A stretch of 64,000 bases of DNA from Streptomyces sp. NRRL F-5122 (lineage in GTDB: Bacteria > Actinomycetota > Actinomycetes > Streptomycetales > Streptomycetaceae). Positions 35,878 through 44,881 of this stretch are shown one piece after another; the first letter of the stretch is position 1; the number at the start of each line of letters is the position of its first letter. Below the pieces are notes generated by a model. That model saw only the letters and a list, made by a program, of their open reading frames with translations, was not told where the DNA came from and made no database searches. The translations under genes were made by a program, and so were the position numbers. The DNA is taken from NCBI RefSeq assembly GCF_001507435.1, contig NZ_LMWH01000281.1, positions 1 through 64,000 on the forward strand. Reading direction: 5' to 3'.

Positions 35878-36110
35878 TCGCCATCGACACGTACGCGCTA
35901 GGGGTCCGCCTGACCGATCACGGCGCCACAGCGCGACACTCTCCCCTTTGTGGGAACGGGTTCGCACTTCCCACGCCAACTCGAGTGCCTACGACGCACA
36001 GTATGTTGCGCTGGACGAATCCCTCGGCCGCACCGCTGATCACCTGCGATGGGCGGATCAAGCGCAACGGTGCAGCCTGGTGCGCTCGACCAGGCGTCCC
36101 GGCGTGACGA
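35874..36110 (+). pseudogene. VapC PIN-domain toxin, wrecked by deletion and two frameshifts
   Basis: The TTG start overlaps the antitoxin stop. The first frame reads LIAIDTYALGVRLTDHGAT, the PIN N-terminus with its first acidic Asp. A second frame gives ERVRTSHANSSAYDAQYVAL DESLG, the PIN region with AYDA. The first frame returns with APLITCDGRIKRNG, the C-terminal acidic motif. About 60 residues between LTDHG and the ERV helix are missing. No active toxin can be made. Confidence 0.8.
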
Positions 36111-36301
36111 CGCGGTAGAGCGCCCGCGGACGGGAAATCTGGCCTACCGCTGCCGAGAAGGGATAGGCGACAGGGCTTCGGCGGTGTTGTGTGAGGCCCG
36201 GTTCGTGGCGGTCTGTCAGCTCGGTGGCGCCCCGGAACGTGGCAGGCACGGGCTTCCAAGATCATGGAGTTCTCTACGCCCCGTGATCCGAGTGGAAGAC
36301 C

Positions 36302-37540
36302 GTGCCTGTCGACGCATCATCGCTGACCCCGCGTGCCCTTGACCAGCTCCGCCAGCATCCCGAGGTCGTATCCGACGAGGTCCCGCGCCTGCTGGAGCGG
36401 CTGGCCGAGGTGCCCGACCCGCGAGACCCACGCGGCGTACGGCACGTGCTGGTTGCCGTACTCGCGCTGACCGCGTGTGCGGTTCTGGCGGGGGCGACCT
36501 CTGTGTCGACAGTCAGCGAGTGGATCGCCGATGCCCGCCGCACATCCTGGACCGCCTTGGTATACGCCTCGACCCACTGTTCCCGAAGCGGTTCCTGTCT
36601 GCGGAAACGACGGTCCGGCGGCTGCTGGCCCGCGTCGACGGCGACGCGCTGGACCGGGCGGTCGGACGCCGGCTCGCCGACCGCCGTCCGAAGGCGACCG
36701 GACTGCGCGGCCTTGCAGTGGACGGCAAAAGCCTGCGCGTTTTTCGCGGCCAAAGCGAAGGGCCACAAGATCCACCTGCTCGCCGCGCTGGAGCACGCCA
36801 TCGGCCTGGTCCTGGCCCAGCTGGACGTCGGAGAGAAGACGAACGAGATCACCTGCTTCGAGCCGCTGCTGGGCACCGTCGCCGACCCGGCAGGAACCGT
36901 CGCCATCAGCGACGCGATGCACCCCCAGCGCGAGAATGCCGACTACCTCCTCGGCCGAGGCGCCCACTACATCGTGATCGTCAAGGGCAACCAGAAGAAG
37001 CTGCGCCGACAGCTCAAGTCCCTTCCCTGGAAGGACATCCCGCTTCAGGGACGCACCCGGGGCATCGGCATCGGCCACGGCCGCTCGGAGATCCGCCGGA
37101 TCAAGGCCGCCACCGTGAACAGCCCCCCATTCCCCGGAGCCCGCCAGGCCGTCCAGATCAAGCGCCGCCGCACCGACCGCAAGACCGGCAAGACCACCGT
37201 CAAGACGGTCTACGCCGTCACCAGCCTGACCGCCGAGCAGGCCACCGCGGCCCAGTTCGCCGAACTCGTCTGCGACCACTGGAAGATCGATGCCTTGCAC
37301 CATGTCCGCGACACCACCGTTGCTGAGGACGCCTCCCAGCTGCGGACCGGCAACGCGTCCCGCGCGATGGCCACTTGGCGCAACCTCGCCATCGGAGCCC
37401 TCCGCACGGCCGGCGTGAAGAACATCGCGGCCGGCCTCCGCCCGCAACGCCCGCGACCCTTGCCGCCCCCGCGCACTCCTCGGCCTCGGATGATCACGAA
37501 CCGGACGTCATGCGACTACGCCGAAGCCCTGGCCGTATAG
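36302..37540 (+). mobile_element. ISAs1-family transposase remnant (frameshifted)
   Basis: Frames together give the ISAs1/DDE transposase: [20 protein letters not shown] and [20 protein letters not shown] at the start, then in another frame [51 protein letters not shown], then back in the first frame [60 protein letters not shown] and [20 protein letters not shown]. Frame changes occur near 36530 and 36735, and the C-terminus is altered. The element cannot make its transposase. A related remnant in the opposite orientation lies at 41640-42335. Confidence 0.88.
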
Positions 37541-37549
37541 GGCACAGCC

Positions 37550-38380
37550 TTATTCGTGATCGGTGGAGAGGGCGACGTGCCGCCAGGCGTCCATCTCCTT
37601 GCGGAAGGTGTCCAGTTTGGCGTCGAAGGCTTGCAGGGTGTCGGCGCCGAGCGGGAGGCGCAGGGGCGGTTCGGGGGTGGCGGCGATCTCGACGATGGCG
37701 TGGGCGGCCTTGACCGGGTCGCCGGGCTGGGCGTGGTTCAGGCTCGCGGCGGCTGCACGCATCGCGCCGACGGTGGGCGCGTAGTCGTCGATCGCGTCGG
37801 GTCCGGTGTGCAGGCTGGCAGGATCGAGGAAGTCGGTGCGGAAGAAGCCCGGTTCCACGAGCGTCACGTGAATGCCCAAGGGTGCCAGTTCGGTGTGGAG
37901 GGTCTCGGTGAAGCCTTCGACGGCGAACTTGGTGGAGGCGTAGATGCCCCAGCCCGGCGCGGTGGCGAAGCCCACGATGGAGCTGATGTTGATCACGTGG
38001 CCGGAGCGCTGGTGCCGCAATACCGGCAGTACGGCGCGCTGTACGGCGAGCGGGCCGAACACGTTGGTCTCGTACACCGCGCGGACCGCGGCGTCGTCGG
38101 ACTCTTCGACGGCGGCGAGCAGGCCGGTGCCGGCGTTGTTGACCAGGACGTCGATCCGGCCGAACCTTTCGACCGCGGCGTCGACGGCCGCTTCGATGCT
38201 CTGCGGGTTGGTCACGTCCAGCGGCGCGGTGAGCAGTGCGTCGCCGGCGTCGGGAAACTGCTCGCGGACGGTTTCGGCGTTCCTGGCGGTCGCGGCCACC
38301 TGGTGGCCGGCGGCGAGGGCGGCACGGGTGATTTCCAGGCCGAAGCCCCGGGACGATCCTGTGATGAACCAGACGCTCAT
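37550..38380 (-). CDS. SDR family oxidoreductase, 276 aa
   Basis: Classical SDR: TGSSRGFG near residues 7-14, LVNNAGTGLLAAVEE, active-site Ser in NISSIVGFATAPG, YASTKFAVEG with Tyr/Lys, and VTLVEPGFFRTDF. Of the YdfG/retinol-dehydrogenase-like group that acts on small alcohols, ketones or quinones. It lies 15 bases after the NmrA gene on the same strand, so they likely form an operon. Flanked on the other side by the ISAs1 remnant. Confidence 0.92.
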   Translation of the reverse strand: MSVWFITGSSRGFGLEITRAALAAGHQVAATARNAETVREQFPDAGDALLTAPLDVTNPQSIEAAVDAAVERFGRIDVLVNNAGTGLLAAVEESDDAAVRAVYETNVFGPLAVQRAVLPVLRHQRSGHVINISSIVGFATAPGWGIYASTKFAVEGFTETLHTELAPLGIHVTLVEPGFFRTDFLDPASLHTGPDAIDDYAPTVGAMRAAAASLNHAQPGDPVKAAHAIVEIAATPEPPLRLPLGADTLQAFDAKLDTFRKEMDAWRHVALSTDHE

Positions 38381-38395
38381 TGTGTTCTCCAGTTT

Positions 38396-39271
38396 TCAGG
38401 CAGTGGGCAGGTTGAAGGCAGCGCGGTTTTGGGCGATGAAACCCTCGACGTCGAGGGGGTCACTGCCGCCGATCGTCTTCACCAGGTCGTTGGTGCCGGC
38501 GAAGACGCCATTTCGGTAGTCGACGGCCACGGCGAGCAGGTGCTGGATGAGGTGGTCCGGCGCGCCGCGCCCGTGCAGGATGGCGGCGAATTCGTCGAGT
38601 TCGATGGGCACGTAGGTGACTTCACGGTCCAGCGCCTTCGACATCTTCTCGGCGATCTCGTAGTGGTTGAGCTCCTCGGCTCCGTACAGCGGGTAGATCT
38701 GGCCGACGTGCGGGGCGGGGTCTTCCAGGATGGCCGCGATCACCTTCGCCTGGTCGCTTTCCGCGATGGGGGCGTGGCGTCCGTCGGCGAACGGCAGGCG
38801 CAGTTCGCCGGTGCCGTCGGCCCAGGTGTCGATCAGCCACTGGGCGAAGAAGGTCGGGCGGATGTGGGTGACCGGGACCGGGGCTTGGTCCAGGACACGT
38901 TCGGCGACCCAGTGCTGGCGTGCCGCGTTACTGGCGGTGTTGCGGCGGGCGGAGATCTGCGACATGTTCACGATCGCCTGGACCCCGTTCTCCTCCGCCG
39001 CCTGGGCCACGTTCACGGTCGCGTCCATCAGGCCGGGGCGGATCGGATAGGTGAAGTAAAGGGCGTCGATCCCCTTGGTCGCCCGGGCCAGGGAGTCCAG
39101 GTCGAGGACGTCGCCTTCCACGACGTCCGCCCCGAGGTCGGCGAGCCGCTCGGCACGTCTGTCGAGTCCGCGGACGAGTGCGCGGACGCGGTGACCGTGC
39201 TGGAGCAGGAGTTGGGCGGTGTGGCCGCCGGTCTTGCCGGTGGCCCCGATCACGAGGAGGTTGCGTTCCAT
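38396..39271 (-). CDS. NmrA family NAD(P)-binding protein, 291 aa
   Basis: The cofactor loop GATGKTGGHTAQ is at residues 9-20, then VRALVRGLDRRAERLADLGA, DALYFTYPIRPGLMDATVNV, the typical HIRPTFFAQWLID, and a C-terminal helical part (LDREVTYVPIELDEFAAILH). This is the NmrA/QOR2-like class of atypical SDRs that act as redox sensors or quinone/azo reductases. It is first in a likely operon with the SDR, which starts 15 bases further. Confidence 0.9.
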   Translation of the reverse strand: MERNLLVIGATGKTGGHTAQLLLQHGHRVRALVRGLDRRAERLADLGADVVEGDVLDLDSLARATKGIDALYFTYPIRPGLMDATVNVAQAAEENGVQAIVNMSQISARRNTASNAARQHWVAERVLDQAPVPVTHIRPTFFAQWLIDTWADGTGELRLPFADGRHAPIAESDQAKVIAAILEDPAPHVGQIYPLYGAEELNHYEIAEKMSKALDREVTYVPIELDEFAAILHGRGAPDHLIQHLLAVAVDYRNGVFAGTNDLVKTIGGSDPLDVEGFIAQNRAAFNLPTA

Positions 39272-39429
39272 GAGGGAGATCTCCGTTTCTTGAGGGGGAG
39301 CTGGCTGGAACTCCAGCGTCAGTCCTTCGGGCGGATGCCGCGGATGATGGGGGAGAGGCGGTGCGCTGCCCCTCCATCAGGAGGCCGTGGTTGCTTGCGC
39401 TCCGGCCCCGAGTGGCTGCGGCCGTGTGG

Positions 39430-40854
39430 TCAGGGTGTGTGGCGGGACCGGAGGGCGAGCAGCGCGGCGGCTGCGGCGATTCCGGCGCCGCCCTGGACCG
39501 ACCAGGCATGGTCGAACCCGGCGGCCGTGGCCTGGGGAGTGAGAGCGACGAGCAGGGCCACGCCCACGGCACTGCCGATCTGCCGGCTCATGTTGAGCAC
39601 GGCGCTGCCCGTGGTGGCGCGTTCGGGTGCGAGGGTGCCGGCGGCGGCGAACAGCGGCGCTTGGGCCAGACCGCCGGCCAGGCCGACCAGGATCAGGCCG
39701 GGGAACATGCCGCCCCAGTAGTCGGGGGTGGTGTGCACGGCCATGAGCCAGTAGCCGGCGGCCAGTGTCATGGCCAGCGTGCCGGTCACGGCGGGGGCGG
39801 TGCGTCCAAAACGGATCTGGAGGGGGCCGGCGTTCATCGCGAAGGCGATCGAGGCCAGGGGCGCCGGGGCGATGGAGACCCCTGCGTGCAGTGGGCTGAA
39901 GTGCCAGACCTCCTGCATGAACAGGGCGGTGCTGAGCAGGACGATGGCGAAGCCCGCGGAGAACAGGAATAGAGCCACGGTGGCGGCGGTGAATTCTCTG
40001 CCGGCGAACAACTGCCTCTCGATCACCGGTGCCTTGGCATGCAGGGTGCGCTCGACGGTCGCGGCGGCGGCCAGGGCGGCCGCGGCGAACAGGGCCACGG
40101 TGCGGATGTCCGCCCAGCCCCACCCCGGCCCCTGGACGGTGGCCAGCACCAGCAGGCTCACGGCCAGCAACAGTGCGAGGGCGGAGACCGGACCCGGCAG
40201 AGCGGCGCCCTTGGGCTGACGGACCTCGGGCAGCAGCAGCGCTCCGGCGATAAGAGTGGCGATCCCGATGGGAACGTTGATCAGGAAGATCCACCGCCAG
40301 TCGAGGGTGACGAGCAGACCGCCGAGGGGCGGGCCCGCCGAGGCCGCGACCGCGCCCACGCCCGCCCACAGGCCCACCACCAGGGTGTGCTGGCGCTTGG
40401 GGAAGCTCGGGTAGAGCAGGCCGAGCGAGGACGGCACGATCATCGCCGCGCCCACGGCCTGGACGGCGCGGGCGGCGACCAGTACGCCGAGACTCGGTGC
40501 GGCGGCCGCGACGGCGGAGGTGAGGGTGAAGACCCCGACCCCGGACAGCAGTACCTTCCTACGTCCCCAGTGGTCCGCGATCCGGCCCGCGGGCACAAGC
40601 ACGGCGGCGAAGACGATCGCGTAGGCCGACAGAACCCACGACACGCTCGCGACACTCACGCCCGGGAACGACCGGCCGATCCCGTCCAGGGCGACGTTCA
40701 CGACGAAGAAGTCGAGCTGTGCCATGAAGGCGACGGCACCTAGCACCGCCATGATGCTCCAGCGCCGCGGATGGCCCGCCTCCGCGGCTGCCACGGCCGG
40801 GCCGGCGGGCCTCGCCGATGTGGCGGCTGCCTGCGGTGAAGCCTCTGGGGACAC
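39430..40854 (-). CDS. MFS efflux transporter, DHA2 (14 TM) family, 474 aa
   Basis: GTG start at 40854 with GGAAGGGCGG upstream; the open frame extends to an ATG at 40887, but that lies inside the operator. MAVLGAVAFMAQLDFFVVNV is TM1 with the DHA2 motif D (LDxxxVNVAL). The family motifs G (ADHWGRRKVLL) and C-like GPPLGGLL follow, with about 14 hydrophobic segments to the end. DHA2 proteins of the EmrB/QacA type expel drugs or dyes by proton antiport. Divergent from the TetR gene; two copies of an AAAGGGCT palindrome lie between. Confidence 0.9.
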   Translation of the reverse strand: MSPEASPQAAATSARPAGPAVAAAEAGHPRRWSIMAVLGAVAFMAQLDFFVVNVALDGIGRSFPGVSVASVSWVLSAYAIVFAAVLVPAGRIADHWGRRKVLLSGVGVFTLTSAVAAAAPSLGVLVAARAVQAVGAAMIVPSSLGLLYPSFPKRQHTLVVGLWAGVGAVAASAGPPLGGLLVTLDWRWIFLINVPIGIATLIAGALLLPEVRQPKGAALPGPVSALALLLAVSLLVLATVQGPGWGWADIRTVALFAAAALAAAATVERTLHAKAPVIERQLFAGREFTAATVALFLFSAGFAIVLLSTALFMQEVWHFSPLHAGVSIAPAPLASIAFAMNAGPLQIRFGRTAPAVTGTLAMTLAAGYWLMAVHTTPDYWGGMFPGLILVGLAGGLAQAPLFAAAGTLAPERATTGSAVLNMSRQIGSAVGVALLVALTPQATAAGFDHAWSVQGGAGIAAAAALLALRSRHTP

Positions 40855-40871
40855 GTCGTCCGCCCTTCCAC

Positions 40872-40946
40872 AAAAAGGGGCTGTCAAGCCCTTTTGGGCT
40901 GGGCCTCATGGAACACCAACAAAAAAGGGCTGTCAAGCCCTTTTTT
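40872..40946. promoter_or_regulatory. Twin TetR operators between MFS and tetR
   Basis: Site at 40921-40946: perfect 11-bp arms AAAAAAGGGCT and AGCCCTTTTTT around GTCA. Site at 40872-40895: the same motif with one extra G (AAAAGGGGCT-GTCA-AGCCCTTTT). They lie just upstream of the two divergent starts at 40854 and 40964. Confidence 0.85.
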
Positions 40947-40963
40947 GTGGTAGGGTCGGCACC

Positions 40964-41590
40964 ATGACTGCAAGCAGCGAAGCGTCGGCTCGGAGGCTGA
41001 CCCCCAAGGGCCTGGCCACGCGCGAGCGCATCATCAAGGCGGCTGCGGAGCTGATCTACGAGCACGGCGTGCAGAACACCAACAACGAGCAGATCCGCGC
41101 CGCCACCGGGGTCAGCGGTTCCCAGCTGACCCGGCACTTCCCCACCAAGGAGTCCCTGGTGCGTGCGGTGCTCGCCTGGCAGGCCGACACCATCGTCGCC
41201 CGCCATCAGGTCCCCGATCTGGGCGAGCTGGACAGCTTCGTCGCCCTGCGCCGGTGGGCCGACTCCTACATCGCCTCGCAGGACATGGTGCGCGGCGGGT
41301 GCACGTTCGGCTCCCTGGCCGCCGAAGTCGTCAAGGCCGACCCCTCCCACCGCGACGCGGTGGCCGACGGCTTCGAGCGATGGCAGGAGCTGTTCCGGCG
41401 TGGTCTGGGCGCGATGCGCGAGCGCGGCGAGCTGCGGCCGGAGGCTGACCCGGTCGCTCTCGCCCACCTGCTCGCAGCCGCATTCCAGGGCGGAGCCCTA
41501 CTGGACCAGGCGGCCGACGACAGCACGCCGCTGCGCGACGCACTCTACGGAGCCCTGGCCTACATCGAGTCGTTCGCCGTAGAGAGTTGA
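40964..41590 (+). CDS. TetR family transcriptional regulator, 208 aa
   Basis: The helix-turn-helix at residues about 18-65 ([49 protein letters not shown]) is of the standard TetR type. The remaining helical domain ([20 protein letters not shown]) senses a ligand; GGCxFGSLAAE is typical of TetR_C_16-like members. It is divergent from the MFS pump, with twin operators between, so it is expected to repress the pump until its substrate binds. Confidence 0.92.
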   Translation: MTASSEASARRLTPKGLATRERIIKAAAELIYEHGVQNTNNEQIRAATGVSGSQLTRHFPTKESLVRAVLAWQADTIVARHQVPDLGELDSFVALRRWADSYIASQDMVRGGCTFGSLAAEVVKADPSHRDAVADGFERWQELFRRGLGAMRERGELRPEADPVALAHLLAAAFQGGALLDQAADDSTPLRDALYGALAYIESFAVES

Positions 41591-41639
41591 ACGGCCCAGC
41601 AATGGCCCGACACTCGGCGGCAACCGATGGGATTGCACG

Positions 41640-42335
41640 TTGCCCCGGGGCCAGGGCTTCGCCGTACTCGGCGGGCGTCTGTTTCCTGACCAGTTGAGCC
41701 CGAGCAGGGGCGAGCGGGCGGTCCGCGTTGCGGGCGTTGTGTCGCAGAGCGGCGGCGACGTTGTTCGCGCTGGCCAGCCGCAGGGCGCCGATGGCGAGGT
41801 TGCGCCAGGTGGCCATCGCCCGGGGCGCGTTGCCGGTTCGCAGCTGTGATGCGTCTTCGGCGAACGCGGTGTCTCTGATGTGGTGCAGGGCTTCGATCTG
41901 CCAGTGATCACGGAGCAGGGTCGCCAGTTGGGCGGGACTGCTTGCTCAGCGGTGAGGCTGGTGACGGCGCAGACGGCCTTGATGGTGGTTTTGCCAGTCT
42001 TGCCGTCGGTGCGGCGGCGCTTGATCTGGATGGCCTGCCGGGCTCCGGGGAAGAGCAGGCTGTTGACCGTGGCCACCTTGATCCGTCGGATCTCCGAGCG
42101 TCCGTGACTGGCGCCCCTCACGTGGCCCTGCAGCGGGATCTCTGTCCACGGAAGGGATCTGAGCTGCGTGCGGAGCTTCTTCCGGTTGCCCTTGACGATC
42201 ACGATGTAGGGGGCTTCGGGGCCGAGGAGATAGTCGGCGTGCTCGCGTTGGGTGTGCATGGAGTCGCTGGTGACGACCACCCCGGCCAGGTCGGCCATGG
42301 TCTCCAGCAGCGGCTGGAAGCAGGTGATTTCAAGC
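41640..42335 (-). mobile_element. ISAs1-family transposase remnant (3' part, opposite orientation)
   Basis: One frame gives [40 protein letters not shown] text, [20 protein letters not shown] and [18 protein letters not shown], then a frame change near 41940 leads to [20 protein letters not shown] and [20 protein letters not shown]. It aligns with the second half of the element at 36302-37540 ([40 protein letters not shown]). The 5' part is missing where the VOC gene begins. Confidence 0.85.
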
Positions 42336-42995
42336 TCAGGACAGCGAAGACACCGTAGGCGGCGCAATGGCCTCCCAGGCGAATCCGTCCGGGTCGGTGA
42401 AGGCGCCGGCGGTGCTGCCCAGGACGATGCGGTGGGAGCCGGTGCCGTCGGCGGGGACGCCGAGGTCCTTGGCCAGACCGCCCCGCTTGTACAGGGCCAG
42501 CTTGACCGGATGGGACCCGCCGGCGGCGAACTCGGCGTACTTGCCGCCGAAGCTCCTGGCCACGCTCAGGCCCCGGCCGACGTAGAACTGCTTGCTGGCC
42601 TTCACATCCTCGACGCCCAGCAGGAGCACGACCTCGTCGATCTCGCGGGTGGCCGGGCCGGTGTCCTTCTTCGCCGAGGTCGCCACCTTCCAGATCGTTC
42701 CGTCCGGAGCCTGGACGACGCCGCCGTAGCCCCACAGCGATTTCGCGCCGGGCTTGAGCACCGCGGCCCCTGCGGTCACGGCGGCGCCGAGGAAACTGTC
42801 GACGGTGGCCGGCCCGGACACCGTGAGCGCCAGGGTGAAGCCGCGGAACCCGATGGACTGCGCCTCGGACGCGCGCAGGCGCAGGTGTGCGTCCACCCCG
42901 AAGGCGGTGTAGAAGCGGTGGGCGGCATCGGAGTCGGCCACCTCGAGGGTGACGGATGCCAGGGACAGGGTGGGTGCGGTGGTTGCCATGGCCAT
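42336..42995 (-). CDS. VOC family protein with two glyoxalase units, 219 aa
   Basis: ATG at 42995 ([20 protein letters not shown]). Two tandem VOC modules: [20 protein letters not shown] then [19 protein letters not shown], and [20 protein letters not shown] then [20 protein letters not shown]. Substrate unknown. The ATG shares one base with the stop of the AraC gene (TGATG), so they are translationally coupled. The 3' end abuts the ISAs1 remnant. Confidence 0.88.
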   Translation of the reverse strand: MAMATTAPTLSLASVTLEVADSDAAHRFYTAFGVDAHLRLRASEAQSIGFRGFTLALTVSGPATVDSFLGAAVTAGAAVLKPGAKSLWGYGGVVQAPDGTIWKVATSAKKDTGPATREIDEVVLLLGVEDVKASKQFYVGRGLSVARSFGGKYAEFAAGGSHPVKLALYKRGGLAKDLGVPADGTGSHRIVLGSTAGAFTDPDGFAWEAIAPPTVSSLS

Positions 42996-43531
42996 CACGC
43001 TAGATGCTGCTCGGCGGCCGGCGCTTCTCGATTCCTGACCGGTCTGGCCACCTGCTTCGCCACGCACGCCGGCATCCCCTCCACCGTGACAGCAAGCCCC
43101 CCGCCACCGGCCCTACGTACGGCATCGGTGCAGTCGGCCGCCGCATCGGCCACACGGCGCCGGAAGGCCCCGGGAGGCATACCGACCAGCTCGGTGAAGC
43201 GGGTGGTGAACGTGCCCAGCGACGCGCAGCCGACCGCAAAGCAGACCTCCGTCACGCTGAGGTCGCCACGCCGCAGCAGCGCCGTCGCACGCTCGATGCG
43301 ACGCGTCATCAGGTACGCGTACGGCGACTCGCCGTAGGCGGCCCGGAACTGCCGGCTGAGGTGCCCGGCGGACATGCTCACACCGCGGGCGAGCTCCTCC
43401 ACGTTCAGCGGCTGCGCGTACTCCCTGTCGATGCGATCACGGACGCGACGCAACCGCGCGAAATCGGCCAGCCGCTGCGCCTGGACACGCGCACGCCGCC
43501 ACTCGGGCCGACACATAGGATCACTCCCCAT
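42995..43531 (-). CDS. AraC family transcriptional regulator, 178 aa
   Basis: ATG at 43531 with GAGGAAAGA just before it. Nearly the whole protein is the AraC DNA-binding domain: RVRDRIDREYAQPLNVEELA, SMSAGHLSRQFRAAYGESPY, VTEVCFAVGCASLGTFTTRF and ELVGMPPGAFRRR. No ligand-binding domain, so it is one of the short AraC proteins often paired with a VOC gene, with which it is coupled here. A 42-base palindrome sits 27 bases upstream of the start. Confidence 0.9.
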   Translation of the reverse strand: MGSDPMCRPEWRRARVQAQRLADFARLRRVRDRIDREYAQPLNVEELARGVSMSAGHLSRQFRAAYGESPYAYLMTRRIERATALLRRGDLSVTEVCFAVGCASLGTFTTRFTELVGMPPGAFRRRVADAAADCTDAVRRAGGGGLAVTVEGMPACVAKQVARPVRNREAPAAEQHLA

Positions 43532-43557
43532 TCTTTCCTCTTCCCACGACGCCTGTG

Positions 43558-43599
43558 AGTGCCTGGGGGCGACTGCCGCGGCAGTCGCCCCCAGGCACT
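43558..43599. repeat. 42-base perfect palindrome
   Basis: The half-site AGTGCCTGGGGGCGACTGCCG is matched exactly by its reverse complement with no spacer. It lies directly upstream of the AraC gene. It could be a cruciform, a terminator for plus-strand transcription, or the scar of an inverted-repeat event. Confidence 0.9.
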
Positions 43600-43839
43600 G
43601 GGTGATGAGGACCGACCCAGTCGGGCCGACCAGTCGCTTGAGCAACCACCGGACACCAACGGGACAGGCTCGTCGGGCCCTTGCCCGGTGCGACAAGGAC
43701 GCGGACGAGGCCCCTTCGGGCGGCCGGCAGAGCGGGGCAGGGCGCCTCGCCGGTGGTGTGCCGGGTTCATGTAGAGGCGTCGCGGCGCCGGCCGTGAGGG
43801 CAGCATCGCTGTCCGGTTCAGTCTGATCTTGCGAGGAAC

Positions 43840-43859
43840 CCCGGGTCTTCAGACCCGGG
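43840..43859 (+). repeat. Hairpin CCCGGGTCT / AGACCCGGG of IS605-type element
   Basis: Nine-bp perfect arms with a two-base loop TC, preceded by GAGGAAC. Similar hairpins mark the right end of IS200/IS605-group elements in actinobacteria. Here it precedes, not follows, the TnpB remnant. Confidence 0.6.
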
Positions 43860-44090
43860 ATGGCCAAACGCGCCGGCGTGCCGTTCATCGAGGTGGACCC
43901 GGCCTACACCTCGCAGCGCTGCCCGCGCTGCGGCCACACCGGGCGCGCCAACCGGCGCACCCGGGACCACTTCCACTGTCGTCGGTGCGGCCTCGCTGGG
44001 CCGGCCGACCACGTCGCCGGGGTCAACATCGCCACGCGAGGGGCCACGGCGTGGGTATTCGTCAACATGCCCGACCCGGCCCCCGCCTGA
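43860..44090 (+). mobile_element. TnpB (IS200/IS605, OrfB) C-terminal zinc-ribbon remnant, 76 aa
   Basis: AKRAGVPFIEVDPAYTSQRC and PRCGHTGRANRRTRDHFHCR then RCGLAGPADHVAGVNIATRG make the OrfB zinc ribbon (C..C..C..C) and the end of the RuvC domain with its last Asp (ADHVAGVNIA, equivalent to the DxNAAxNI motif, here DHVAGVNI). The RuvC I and II parts and the N-terminal domain are missing, so it is inactive as a nuclease. Confidence 0.85.
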
Positions 44091-44144
44091 GCGGGGACCG
44101 GCAGATGTGACCCGTGACCGCCCAACAAGCTCGGTCGTTCACGT

Positions 44145-44570
44145 TTACGGCCGAGTAGTTGACCGAAGCTCCTGGATGCGGACCAGGTTGCCCGCGGGGT
44201 CACGGAAGGCGCAGTCACGGATGCCGTACGGCTGCTCGGTCGGCTCCTGGACGACCTCGGTGTCACCGGCCTGCACCTTCTCGAACGTGGCGTCGAGGTC
44301 CGGGGTGGCCAGCAGGATCCACCCGTAAGTGCCCTTGGCCATCATCTCGGTGATAGTGCGGCGTTCGTCCTCGGTCACCCCGGGATCGACGGCCGGCGGG
44401 GCCAGGAGGATGGACGTGTCGGGCTGACCGGCCGGGCCGACCGTGATCCAGCGCATCCTGCCCTGCCCGACGTCACTGCGGACCTCGAAACCGAGGACGT
44501 CGCGGTAGAAGGCGAGCGAGGCGTCCGGGTCGTCGTGCGGCAGAAAGCTCGTGTGAATGGTGATGTCCAT
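44145..44570 (-). CDS. VOC family protein, 141 aa
   Basis: MDITIHTSFLPHDDPDASLA starts with the VOC strand and FYRDVLGFEVRSDVG helix; DPGVTEDERRTITEMMAKGT, TPDLDATFEKVQAGDTEVVQ and YGIRDCAFRDPAGNLVRIQE complete the two-module fold with a Glu at the end. The AFRDPAGNLVRIQ motif is that of the glyoxalase/PhnB-like group. Substrate unknown. Confidence 0.88.
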   Translation of the reverse strand: MDITIHTSFLPHDDPDASLAFYRDVLGFEVRSDVGQGRMRWITVGPAGQPDTSILLAPPAVDPGVTEDERRTITEMMAKGTYGWILLATPDLDATFEKVQAGDTEVVQEPTEQPYGIRDCAFRDPAGNLVRIQELRSTTRP

Positions 44571-44881
44571 GGCGGCAGGCTAGAAGGAGCCTCGTCGCGT
44601 GTGCTTCTCAATTCCTGATCGATCTTCCGGGCCGCGCTCGCATCCTGCACTGCCGCAGGGACCACGGGCGGAGGCCGCGTAGCAGCAGCGGAAGGCACTA
44701 CTGCCGTGCACCACGTCAGGACGGGCCCACCATGCCTGCCTCGCCCTCGCGACAGTTCGACACCCGCACCGTTCAAAAAGCGCCTTACCACAAGCCCCTG
44801 GCCACCCGTGGCTGACAGCCTGCCGAACTTCCCTGCCCAGCTTCCGGAGCAGTGCCCGGGCTCCACCCCAGTCAGCCGCGG

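Noticed and set aside
37556..39721. 721-aa open frame on the plus strand
   Set aside because: Antisense shadow of the SDR and NmrA genes; Gly/Val/Arg-rich and without recognisable domains.
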